From Armatimonadota bacterium (lineage in GTDB: Bacteria; Armatimonadota; UBA5829; DTJY01), in assembly GCA_017993055.1 (NCBI GenBank), contig JAGONM010000026.1, positions 1 through 37,717 of the forward strand: a stretch of 37,717 nt of DNA, read 5' to 3'. Below the pieces are notes generated by a model that was not told the origin of the DNA, made no database searches, and was given only the letters and a program-made list of their open reading frames with translations. The translations under genes and the position numbers were made by a program. This document shows positions 8,254-15,055 of this stretch, one piece after another; the first letter of the stretch is position 1, and the number at the start of each line of letters is the position of its first letter.

Positions 8254-8479
8254 ATGTGACGAATTGTTGTTCGGAAAGGGAACTTTGGACCCGGATACTT
8301 CGTCACATAAGTGATTGTGAGCATTGCTCGCAGTGCTCACGATGCCTGAGACGGGAAGCGATTCATATGGCTTAGGCCAACGGGGGGTTGGATCGCTCTC
8401 GTCTCACGCTCGCAAAACTGAATAAAGTCCTAGCGTAAACGCAGAGGACCGGCCGAGGCAGCCGGTCTCCTGCGTTTTT
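8254..8479 (+). ncRNA. Candidate structured RNA of about 225 nt with its own terminator
   Basis: Ordered stems fill this gene-free region: ATGTGACGAA/TTCGTCACAT (8254-8263 with 8299-8308); GTGAGCA/TGCTCAC (8317-8323 with 8334-8340); a long stem from TGAGACG (8347) to CGTCTCA (8406), extended by GCGAT/ATCGC with one bulged A; ACGCT/AGCGT (8406-8410 with 8432-8436); and the terminator 8439-8479. Upstream (about 8200-8232) two more small hairpins occur. This density of non-repeat stems with a terminator suggests a functional RNA, either free or a 5' leader of the DUF1080 gene at 8737. No match to tmRNA, RNase P, T-box or GEMM was recognised. Confidence 0.5.
8439..8479 (+). terminator. Rho-independent terminator
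   Basis: A 15-bp stem (8439-8453 with 8461-8475) containing one A-C mismatch and one G-U pair, a 7-nt loop, and TTTTT at 8475-8479. Confidence 0.85.
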
Positions 8480-8514
8480 GTGCTGATTTGTGGGAGGCGC
8501 GTCTCCGCAGGCTG

Positions 8515-8638
8515 GGTCGGCCTCTCGATATGCCACCAGAGTGGCTACTCGAGGAGAACGGTTGGGCTGTCTGCCAGGCTTCCCGGCCCCAGCCCCGTCT
8601 AGTCTCGAGTAGCCCTCAGGGCATATCGAGAGACGGCC
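8515..8638. repeat. Long inverted-repeat element of about 120 bp (family G)
   Basis: The outer arms (GGTCGGCCTCTCGATATGCC and GGCATATCGAGAGACGGCC) and the inner arms (GGCTACTCGAG and CTCGAGTAGCC) surround a ~40-nt core. A diverged full copy lies at 19738-19857, and half-size forms lie at 30690-30728, 32890-32926 and 37697-37717. It looks like a non-autonomous palindromic element; no transposase is present. Confidence 0.75.
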
Positions 8639-8736
8639 AGATCTGGCATCGCCACCCGCTGAACCCGAGCGCACCCCGGCATAGGCAGGTACGGCCCTCC
8701 GCGCCGTCGAAACTGATAGAAAGGAGGGCTACCGAC

Positions 8737-9309
8737 ATGAAACGACTTGCGCTGACACTCACCTTCGTGATGCTCGCGGTCTGCTCCGTCGCGATCGCCG
8801 GCAAGCACGTCCCGCCGTGGTTCAAGCCGCTCTTCAACGGCAAGGACCTGACCGGCTGGAAGCACGACGCCGAGGTCGAGAAGCACTGGAAGGTCGTAGA
8901 CGGCGTCATCACCTACGACGGCAAGGGCGACTCCCTGCGGACCGAGAAGGACTACCGCAACTTCATCCTGATGGTTGACTGGAAGATAGACAAGGGCGGC
9001 GACAGCGGCATCTATCTCCGAGGCCAGCCGCAGGTCCAGATCTGGGACAACCCGATCGGCTCAGGCGGGCTCTACAACGACAACAATCAGCCGCGCCGGA
9101 ACGTGGACAGGCCGGTCGGCGAGTGGAACAGCTTCGTCATCATCATGCGTAACGGCTACGTCACCGTCATCGAGAACGGCGTCCAGGTGGTGGACCGCGT
9201 GAAGATGAACAGCATCAACGGCCTGCCTGAGACGGGGACGATCGAGCTTCAGCATCACAACAGTCCGCTCTGGTTCAAGGACATCTACATCCGCGAGCTG
9301 CCGGACTGA
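8737..9309 (+). CDS. Secreted DUF1080 / 3-keto-disaccharide hydrolase-like protein
   Basis: 190 aa with a signal peptide (about 1-22). The mature protein is a single concanavalin-like DUF1080 domain: 'F..LFNGKDLTGW' at the start, 'DFEL...W.I..GGDSGIYLRG' in variant form (MVDWKIDKGGDSGIYLRG), 'P.GEWN.F', and 'I.LQHH..P.WFKDIYIREL' at the end. Family members bind or cleave glycosides; some hydrolyse 3-keto-glycosides. The ATG at 8737 is chosen because AAAGGAGGG lies 8 nt upstream and the signal peptide begins there; a longer open frame back to 8488 runs through repeat DNA. No operon partner is adjacent. Enzymatic activity is not certain, since many members may only bind sugars. Confidence 0.9.
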   Translation: MKRLALTLTFVMLAVCSVAIAGKHVPPWFKPLFNGKDLTGWKHDAEVEKHWKVVDGVITYDGKGDSLRTEKDYRNFILMVDWKIDKGGDSGIYLRGQPQVQIWDNPIGSGGLYNDNNQPRRNVDRPVGEWNSFVIIMRNGYVTVIENGVQVVDRVKMNSINGLPETGTIELQHHNSPLWFKDIYIRELPD

Positions 9310-9347
9310 TCGCCAGACTCAGGCACGATGTCATTCTGAGCCCTGTT

Positions 9348-9437
9348 CGGGCAGGAGTTGTACTCCTGCCCGCAGGACTAGGGAGGGAGTTGAACTCCCG
9401 CAGGCGGTGATCCGGGCAGGAGTACAACTCCTGCCCG
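9348..9437. repeat. Three clustered short hairpins with related loops
   Basis: CGGGCAGGAGT-N3-ACTCCTGCCCG at 9348-9372 and again at 9413-9437 (11-bp perfect stems), with GGGAGT-TGA-ACTCCC at 9385-9399 between them. They fill the gap before the glycyl radical enzyme gene. The last hairpin ends 4 nt before the first possible ATG. Confidence 0.8.
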
Positions 9438-9441
9438 AACG

Positions 9442-11694
9442 ATGGAGTACTTTACCACCCACCCACCCAGTGAGATTGAGCCAATGACCTACAGGCCCTC
9501 GGCGCGAATCAAACGGCTGCGGGAGAGGATGCTCGCCCAGCCGGAGGAGCTGTTTCACGGGCGCGCATACTGCCCCTACTACTACCTCGAGGGCTGGATG
9601 GCGCACGAGGGCGAGCCCCTGCCGACCCGGAACGCCTACGCGCTCGCGAACATCATCGAGCGGATGCCGGCCCGCATCACCGACGGGGAGCTGATCGCCG
9701 GCGAGCACGGCAACCCCTGCTATCTGATCCCCTTCGTTCCCGAGATCCCGAGCGAGTGGACGCAGGACATCGCGTCGCATCTTACCGACGAGGAACGGGA
9801 GCGCTTCCTCTCATGGACCGAGCAACTGCCTCCCAGGTGGCAGGCGGAACCGACTCCGCCGGAGATCACGCTCGCGCAGGAGCACGGCGTCATATCGGTC
9901 TGGGGCACGGACCTGAACCACAGCATCCGGGACTACGAGAAGGTCCTCCGGCTCGGGTTCTCAGGCATACGGGCGGAGGTCGAGGCCCACCCCCACCCCG
10001 GTCCCAACCACCTCGCCTGGCTCAGGATATGCGACGCGGCGACGACTCTCGGGACGCGCCATGCCGAGGAAGCCCGCCGCCTCGGATTGGATGAGATCGC
10101 CGAGGTGTGCGAGCGCGTCCCTGCCGAGCCCGCCCGGACGTTCCGGGAGGCCGTGCAAGCCCTCTGGTTCGCGCACATGATCACTTGCTGGGAGGACGGG
10201 ATCAACGCGAACGGCATCGGCCGGATAGACCAGTTCCTCCGGCCGTACCTCGAGCGCGACCTTGCGGAGGGGCGGCTCGACATGGACGAGGCCGCCGAAC
10301 TGCTCGCCGCCCTGTGGGTGAAGCTCTACCAGGCATACGACGTCCAGCAGATGATGATCGGCGGGCAGAAGGCCGACGGGAGCGACGCCGTCAACCCGCT
10401 GAGCTACCTCGCGCTCGACGTGACCGAGGGGCTCGGCTTCGTGAGGTGCCTCTCCGCGCGCCTGCATCGGGGCAGCCCGAGAGAGTTCGTCGAGAGGTGC
10501 GTGGACCTGGTGGCGCAGGGCGGCGGCATCCCGTTCTTCTTCAACGACGAGGCGCTCATCCCCGCGCTCGTGTCGAAGGGGATTCCGATCGAGGACGCGC
10601 GCGACTACGCGGCGATCGGCTGCATCGAGATCACGATCCCCGGCAAGGCGAGTCCACACGCCGTCAGCCACTGGATCAACCTGGCGAAGTGCCTCGAACT
10701 CGCGCTCAATGATGGGCGCGATCTGCTGAACGACGCTCAGGTTGGGCCGAAGACCGGTTCGCTGGCCGACTTCGATTCGATGGACGACGTGCTCGCGGCC
10801 TACTCGAAGCAGCTCGACTACTTCGCGGAATGGTCGGTCCACGGCTCGAACGCCGCCGAGCTTGCTCACAGGGACCAGTACCGGCTGCCCTATCTCTCCC
10901 TGCTCACCGACGACTGCGTCTCGGACGGCCTCGACATCATCGAGGGAGGCGCGCGGTACAACTACCACTCCAGCGCGGCGATGGGCATCCCGAACGCCGC
11001 CGACAGCCTGGCCGCCCTCCGAACCGCTGTCTTCGAGGACGGAACCGTCAGCCGCGAGGAGATGCTCCGGGCGCTCCGAACCAACTTCGAGGGGCTCGAG
11101 GACCTGCGCCTCTACCTGAAGAACCGCATCCCGAAGTACGGGAACGACGAGCCTCTGCCCGACGGGTACGCGGCGGAACTGGCGAGGCAGTACTGCGAGG
11201 TCCTCGGCCGGTACCGGACACCGAGCGGCGGGGGCTACCACGTCCACCTCTTCACGTTCACGCTGATGCTTCCGATGGGGCAGGCGACCGGCGCATCGCC
11301 CGACGGCCGGCTGGCGGGCGAGCCGCTCGCGTACAGCGTATCCCCGGTCCAGGGGCGCGATCTCGAGGGTCTGACGGCGGTGATCAACTCGCTCAGCCGG
11401 ATACCGCACCATCTGGTGGCGGCGAGCAGCTCGGCGATCCTGGAGGCGCACCCGAGCCTGCTGGAGGGGTCCGGGAAGCAGGCGTTCACCGACCTGCTGA
11501 TCGCGTCGGTCAACCTCGGGGTCGGGCAGTTGCAGTTCAACGTCGTGAGCGCCGAATCACTCCGCGCCGCCCAGGAGGACCCCGAGCGCTACGGGAGCCT
11601 CTGCGTGAGGGTCTCGGGGTTCAGCCAGCAGTTCTGCCTCCTCGACCGCGCCATGCAGGACCACATCATCGCCCGCACCAAGCACCGGAAGTGA
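9442..11694 (+). CDS. Glycyl radical enzyme of the pyruvate formate-lyase superfamily, GCxE type
   Basis: 750 aa, the usual length for the family. The radical-bearing loop is RVSGF with Gly726. The active-site loop is GCIE with Cys394 and Glu396. Pyruvate formate-lyase has two adjacent cysteines here. The GCxE form is typical of dehydratases, decarboxylases and C-N lyases (glycerol/diol dehydratase, choline lyase, hydroxyproline dehydratase), so it is probably not a true PFL. The substrate cannot be told from sequence. The enzyme is oxygen-sensitive and needs a radical-SAM activase, none of which is in the window. The start is uncertain: ATG at 9442 follows a hairpin, while ATG at 9484 begins 'MTYRPSARIKRLRERML', which looks more like the family's N-terminus. 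It stands alone, followed by an unrelated PEP-CTERM gene. Confidence 0.9.
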   Translation: MEYFTTHPPSEIEPMTYRPSARIKRLRERMLAQPEELFHGRAYCPYYYLEGWMAHEGEPLPTRNAYALANIIERMPARITDGELIAGEHGNPCYLIPFVPEIPSEWTQDIASHLTDEERERFLSWTEQLPPRWQAEPTPPEITLAQEHGVISVWGTDLNHSIRDYEKVLRLGFSGIRAEVEAHPHPGPNHLAWLRICDAATTLGTRHAEEARRLGLDEIAEVCERVPAEPARTFREAVQALWFAHMITCWEDGINANGIGRIDQFLRPYLERDLAEGRLDMDEAAELLAALWVKLYQAYDVQQMMIGGQKADGSDAVNPLSYLALDVTEGLGFVRCLSARLHRGSPREFVERCVDLVAQGGGIPFFFNDEALIPALVSKGIPIEDARDYAAIGCIEITIPGKASPHAVSHWINLAKCLELALNDGRDLLNDAQVGPKTGSLADFDSMDDVLAAYSKQLDYFAEWSVHGSNAAELAHRDQYRLPYLSLLTDDCVSDGLDIIEGGARYNYHSSAAMGIPNAADSLAALRTAVFEDGTVSREEMLRALRTNFEGLEDLRLYLKNRIPKYGNDEPLPDGYAAELARQYCEVLGRYRTPSGGGYHVHLFTFTLMLPMGQATGASPDGRLAGEPLAYSVSPVQGRDLEGLTAVINSLSRIPHHLVAASSSAILEAHPSLLEGSGKQAFTDLLIASVNLGVGQLQFNVVSAESLRAAQEDPERYGSLCVRVSGFSQQFCLLDRAMQDHIIARTKHRK

Positions 11695-11720
11695 ACCGCC
11701 GAGATGCCAAGAATGCAGAA

Positions 11721-11740
11721 AACCTGGTAGAATTGCCGGG
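11721..11740 (+). promoter_or_regulatory. Operator-like palindromic motif upstream of the sigma-54 site
   Basis: AACCTGGTA-GAAT-TGCCGGG, 2 nt upstream of the -24 box. Near-identical arms occur at 22867-22887 and 28319-28337, each in front of other genes. It may be a regulator binding site. Confidence 0.4.
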
Positions 11741-11742
11741 AT

Positions 11743-11758
11743 TGGCACGATTCTTGCA
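11743..11758 (+). promoter_or_regulatory. Sigma-54 promoter of the HAF-repeat PEP-CTERM gene
   Basis: TGGCACG (11743-11749), ATTC, TTGCA (11754-11758): a consensus -24/-12 pair identical over 18 nt to the one at 4491-4508. The predicted start is near 11769, giving a 72-nt leader with AGGAGG at 11829-11834. Confidence 0.9.
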
Positions 11759-11840
11759 GATAGGAGTAGATGCAAGGCTAGTCTCTTAGAGGCAGAGCAC
11801 CACTTCACCTGCCCCAACGAACCGATAGGAGGATGGGAAT

Positions 11841-12917
11841 ATGAAGTGCCTGCGTACTATCGTAGTTGTCTGCGCTCTACTCTATCCGTGTATGACCGCA
11901 CACGCCGCCGTTCGCTACAGCATCACCGATCTGGGTAGCTTCGGAGGTGAGTTGACCCTGGTCAATGGGATTAACGACAACGGCTGGGTGGTTGGCAGCT
12001 CTGATAACTTGAGTGGCGAGCCCCAGGCATTCCTATGGAGACCTGGAATAGGGATGACCAACCTCGGTACGTTTGGTGGCAGATTCTCATATGCGTATGA
12101 CGTCAACAACAGCAATGTGGTGAGTGGGAGTGCGTCGCCCTCATGGGGCGCGGGTGGTGCCTTCGTTTGGTCGTCAACCACCGGAATGGTTGCCTTGCCA
12201 AGCCCTCCAGGCTATCAGCTTAGCACTGCGGCTCGTGCTATAAATGAGTTGGGGCAGATCGCGGGCTATGGTGGACCTCAGTTCGATCCCATAGTGTGGA
12301 CATCCTCGGGCGACGCTCACTTCCTCCATAGGTTCGGCCCGTACGTAGAGGGGGGCGCATATGATATCAACGACAGCGGGGTCGCGGTGGGTTCATGTGT
12401 AGATTTCTCGGAATCGGGTGGGGGCCGCCGATATGCTGCGCGTTGGAACTCGTCCTCATATGACGGAGGGTTCATCAGTGTTGATGCGTGCGCCTACGCC
12501 GTGAACAATCTGAATGAGATAGTGGGTCAGCGCCGCGGCGTTCCCGTCCTATGGGGAGACTTCTATCCGCCCGTTGTTGTTCTCGGCACTCTGGGTGGCG
12601 GCACGGGCGCTGCCTACGATATCAATGACCACTCACAGGTGGTAGGGCGTGCTGCGAACGCCGCTAATCTCTCCAGGGGCTTCCTGTGGGACCGTACGAA
12701 TGGCATGGTTGATCTCAATGATCTGGTTGACACATCCCTAGGTTGGAATCTGTCCACCGCATCAGCAATCAACAACAACGGCTGGATAGCCGGCAGCGGC
12801 ACGGTCAACGGGGAGACGCACGGATTCCTCCTGACCCCTGTCCCCGAGCCGGGGGGACTGCTGGCTCTGGGAAGCGGACTGGTCGGACTCCTCGTATTCC
12901 GCCGGCGGAATCACTGA
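11841..12917 (+). CDS. Secreted HAF-repeat protein with PEP-CTERM sorting signal
   Basis: 358 aa. A signal peptide covers about 1-23. The body is made of HAF-type repeats of the form 'L.LGTFGG..S.AYDVNN...VVG.S......AF.W....GM', which is expected to give a beta-propeller-like fold. The C-terminus is a canonical PEP-CTERM tripartite signal: VPEPG at 334-338, a hydrophobic helix and RRR at 354-356 followed by two residues. Such proteins are cleaved by an exosortase in the membrane and are usually tied to exopolysaccharide production. No exosortase is in this window. Codon use is less GC-rich than in neighbouring genes (more A/T at third positions), suggesting a different origin or relaxed selection. 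AGGAGG lies 6 nt before the ATG. A strong inverted repeat (12944-12983) follows. Confidence 0.93.
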   Translation: MKCLRTIVVVCALLYPCMTAHAAVRYSITDLGSFGGELTLVNGINDNGWVVGSSDNLSGEPQAFLWRPGIGMTNLGTFGGRFSYAYDVNNSNVVSGSASPSWGAGGAFVWSSTTGMVALPSPPGYQLSTAARAINELGQIAGYGGPQFDPIVWTSSGDAHFLHRFGPYVEGGAYDINDSGVAVGSCVDFSESGGGRRYAARWNSSSYDGGFISVDACAYAVNNLNEIVGQRRGVPVLWGDFYPPVVVLGTLGGGTGAAYDINDHSQVVGRAANAANLSRGFLWDRTNGMVDLNDLVDTSLGWNLSTASAINNNGWIAGSGTVNGETHGFLLTPVPEPGGLLALGSGLVGLLVFRRRNH

Positions 12918-12943
12918 GACGCTGAGGTACGGAATTGCTGAAC

Positions 12944-12983
12944 AGAGAAGGCCGTTTCGGAGATCACCGAAGCGGCCTTCTCT
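12944..12983. terminator. Long inverted repeat between convergent genes, probable bidirectional terminator
   Basis: AGAGAAGGCCG plus TTTCGG pairs with CCGAAG plus CGGCCTTCTCT (17-bp stem with one wobble, 6-nt loop). No long T-run follows on either strand. Its position between the convergent ends of 11841-12917 and 13043-13978 supports the call. Confidence 0.65.
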
Positions 12984-13012
12984 ATTGTCCATAGTTCTCA
13001 CCCTCGCCCCAA

Positions 13013-13035
13013 CCCTCTCCCTTCAAGGGAGAGGG
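13013..13035. repeat. Palindromic repeat CCCTCTCCCT-N3-AGGGAGAGGG
   Basis: Second copy of the element at 4025-4047, with a 3-nt loop. It ends just before the stop codon of the GH130 gene on the other strand. Confidence 0.8.
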
Positions 13036-13042
13036 AGTCATG

Positions 13043-13978
13043 TCAGTACGACACGATCTTCGGCGGGTGGCTACCCTCGAGGCAGGCGGCGATCAGCTCA
13101 TCCACCGGGCAGGTCGCGAGGCCGATGACGGTATCCGCCGCTCCGTAGTAGACCTTCAGCTCGCCGTCCGGTTCGAGGATCGCTCCGTTCGAGAACACCA
13201 CGTTCGGCACCTCGCCGCAGCGCTCGTAGTACTCCCTCGGCGTCAGGATGAACTCCGGACACTGGCCGATCACCTGAGTCGGGTCCTCCAGGTCGAGCAG
13301 CACCACGCCGAGCCGGTAGACCACATTGCACGCGAACCACACGCCGTGGATGATCTGCAGCCAGCCCTTGTCGGTCCGGATCGGCGTCGGGCCGATGCCC
13401 CACTTCTCGCGCATCCAGGTCTCGATCTGCAGGTTGATCGGCTGCCAGTCGCCCCAGTGGACGAGGTCCGGCGAGTAGGCGATGAACGTCACCGCGTCGT
13501 TCCCGCTCATCGGGCGTTCGAGGCGCGCGTACCGGCCCTTGATCTTCTCCGGGAAGAGCGCGCAGTTGCGGCTCCACGGCTGAGTGATATGCGGCATGCG
13601 CTCGAACGTCACGAAATCGGTCGTGCGCGTGAGGCCGATGCGGACGGTCTCCTGCATCGTCTGGGCGCAGTAGGCGATGTAGTACGCGCCCTCCAGGAAG
13701 GTCACGCGCGGGTCGTATCGGTGCTTCTCCCAGACCAACTGCTCGGGCGTGCCGGGGATCTCGATCGGCTCGGGGTTGACGGTGAAGTGGATGCCGTCGC
13801 CGCTCATGGCGACGTGCAGGTGGTTGTCGCGGCGGCCGTCCTCGACCCGGGGGATGAGGACGTACTTGTCGCCGAACTTCGTCGCCCCGCAGTTGTAGAT
13901 GGCGTTGATGTGGTACGGCAGATCCTTGTACGTCAGGATCGGATTGCCGGGGTATCGCTTCAGAAGCTCCTCTTTCAT
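13043..13978 (-). CDS. GH130 family mannoside phosphorylase-like protein
   Basis: 311 aa, cytoplasmic, no signal peptide. It is a five-bladed GH130 propeller: 'NPILTYKDLPY..N.I.N.G', then 'LIPRVEDG', the catalytic-Asp segment DPRVTF (Asp89), 'NCALFPEKI.GRYARLERP', and the C-terminal 'YYGAADTVIGLAT'. GH130 enzymes phosphorolyse beta-1,4-mannosides to mannose 1-phosphate, or hydrolyse beta-mannosides in some subfamilies. The exact substrate is open. The ATG at 13978 is chosen because AGGAG lies 7 nt upstream on the minus strand, although the frame is open to 14068; that ribosome-binding site is part of a hexanucleotide repeat. A sigma-70-type promoter is seen at 14116-14145. It is flanked by other carbohydrate genes but not in an obvious operon. 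Confidence 0.92.
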   Translation of the reverse strand: MKEELLKRYPGNPILTYKDLPYHINAIYNCGATKFGDKYVLIPRVEDGRRDNHLHVAMSGDGIHFTVNPEPIEIPGTPEQLVWEKHRYDPRVTFLEGAYYIAYCAQTMQETVRIGLTRTTDFVTFERMPHITQPWSRNCALFPEKIKGRYARLERPMSGNDAVTFIAYSPDLVHWGDWQPINLQIETWMREKWGIGPTPIRTDKGWLQIIHGVWFACNVVYRLGVVLLDLEDPTQVIGQCPEFILTPREYYERCGEVPNVVFSNGAILEPDGELKVYYGAADTVIGLATCPVDELIAACLEGSHPPKIVSY

Positions 13979-14013
13979 ACTCGTACTCCTACTCGTACTC
14001 GTGCTCGTGCTCG
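13976..14013. repeat. Hexanucleotide repeat supplying the GH130 ribosome-binding site
   Basis: Read on the minus strand this is a run of GAGCAC, GAGTAC, GAGTAG, GAGTAC and GAGT ending directly in the ATG of the GH130 gene. The AGGAG formed at one GTAGGAGT junction sits 7 nt before the start. Confidence 0.8.
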
Positions 14014-14115
14014 AAGGCCGTGCGTTGTCAACGCATGATGAACGGAGAAAAGGATGGGTTGGTCGCACGCTGAGACGCTATCCGTTCATCGGTTTCCATA
14101 TCCGTTGACCGGCTC

Positions 14116-14145
14116 ATTGTAGTCACGGGGAAGAGGCAACGTCAA
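14116..14145 (-). promoter_or_regulatory. Sigma-70-type promoter of the GH130 gene
   Basis: On the minus strand: TTGACG (14145-14140), an 18-nt spacer and TACAAT (14121-14116). It predicts a start near 14109 and a ~130-nt leader. Confidence 0.6.
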
Positions 14146-14149
14146 GTTC

Positions 14150-14222
14150 GAGGACGAGCACGATTCGCGAGTAGGAGTACGATTACGAGTAGGAGCGCGA
14201 TTACAAGTAGGAGTGCGAGGAG
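14150..14222. repeat. Longer degenerate hexanucleotide repeat
   Basis: GAGTAGGAGTAC, GATTACGAGTAG, GAGCGCGATTAC and GAGTAGGAGTGC type units run between the GH130 promoter and the CAP-gene terminator. Same family as 4128-4158. Confidence 0.7.
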
Positions 14223-14235
14223 GTCGGAGATAGAA

Positions 14236-14263
14236 AGCGCCGGGACGGTCTCGCCCCGGCGCT
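14236..14263 (-). terminator. Hairpin terminator of the CAP-domain gene
   Basis: A 9-bp stem AGCGCCGGG/CCCGGCGCT, followed on the minus strand by TTTCTATC. It lies 33 nt past the stop codon of the gene at 14297-14881. Confidence 0.6.
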
Positions 14264-14296
14264 CGAAATCACCACACCCGATTCACCCGCCGAACG

Positions 14297-14881
14297 TCAG
14301 TCCTTCCTTGCGAGGAACATCTGTGTCACGTAGTACCTGCCGTCCTCGGTGATGTACTCCCCGACGCCGATGCGCTCGTACCGATCCTCCAGGATGTTCG
14401 CCCGGTGGCCTTCGCTGTTCATCAGCGCCTTGTGGCCGCGCTCCACGTCAACTATCGAGCAGTAGAAGAGGTTCTCCCCGACAAGCGCCCATGACGGCCT
14501 CGACGCCATCGCCAGGTAGCGGTCGAGCGGCGACTTCAGCCCCTTGGTGGGGGAGGTGTGCGAGAAGTACTCCATGTCGCCCATCTCCCTGCTGTGCGCC
14601 CGCGCGACTTTCACCAGCATCGGGTCGGCGGTCAGTCGGTTCAGGCCGCGCTCCTCGCGCTCCATGTTCACGAACGCGACGAACTCCCGTTCCCGGGCCG
14701 TCATCGCGGAGGCGGTAGGCCTCGCCGGAGCGTATCCGGCCTCGATCGGCATGCGCGCGCTTGCGGGCATCGCCATCGCCGAGGGCGCGACGGCCATGTC
14801 CGGAGTGACGTTCGCGGGCGGAGCCGGTGACAGGCTGCTCGCGGTCATCAACAGGCCAAAGAACAAGGACAGACTTCCCAT
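14297..14881 (-). CDS. Secreted CAP/SCP-domain protein (YkwD-like)
   Basis: 194 aa. A short signal peptide (about 1-19) is followed by an Ala/Pro/Met-rich linker to about residue 60 and a CAP domain (about 62-194). Family motifs are present: His96-x2-Glu99 (HSREM), YFSHTSP, GENLFY, SEGHRANILE, RIGVG and TQMFLARKD. Bacterial CAP proteins of this type are extracellular and of mostly unknown activity. AGGAGG lies 9 nt before the ATG on the minus strand. It is transcribed divergently from the SGNH gene, sharing a 174-bp gap in which I see no convincing promoter. Confidence 0.9.
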   Translation of the reverse strand: MGSLSLFFGLLMTASSLSPAPPANVTPDMAVAPSAMAMPASARMPIEAGYAPARPTASAMTAREREFVAFVNMEREERGLNRLTADPMLVKVARAHSREMGDMEYFSHTSPTKGLKSPLDRYLAMASRPSWALVGENLFYCSIVDVERGHKALMNSEGHRANILEDRYERIGVGEYITEDGRYYVTQMFLARKD

Positions 14882-15055
14882 TATGGACTACCTCCTGCGC
14901 CGGAGTGATCGCTCCCCACGTTTGCTTACCATTGGATTATGCCTCGAACCAGCAGGTCAGCTAGCTGGGAATAGTACCTGTTTTCGCTTCAAGGGATTCG
15001 CTTCCCGTGCGGAGAACATGGGTGTGAACGAGAGCGATGCTGACGGAGTAGAGCC

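Noticed and set aside
8254-8479. Known riboswitch or housekeeping RNA (c-di-GMP GEMM, T-box, tmRNA, RNase P, 6S)
   Set aside because: None of the conserved signature strings of these classes could be found in either orientation.
9442-11694. Pyruvate formate-lyase (pflB)
   Set aside because: The active-site loop is GCIE, not the Cys-Cys pair of true PFL, and no activase is adjacent.
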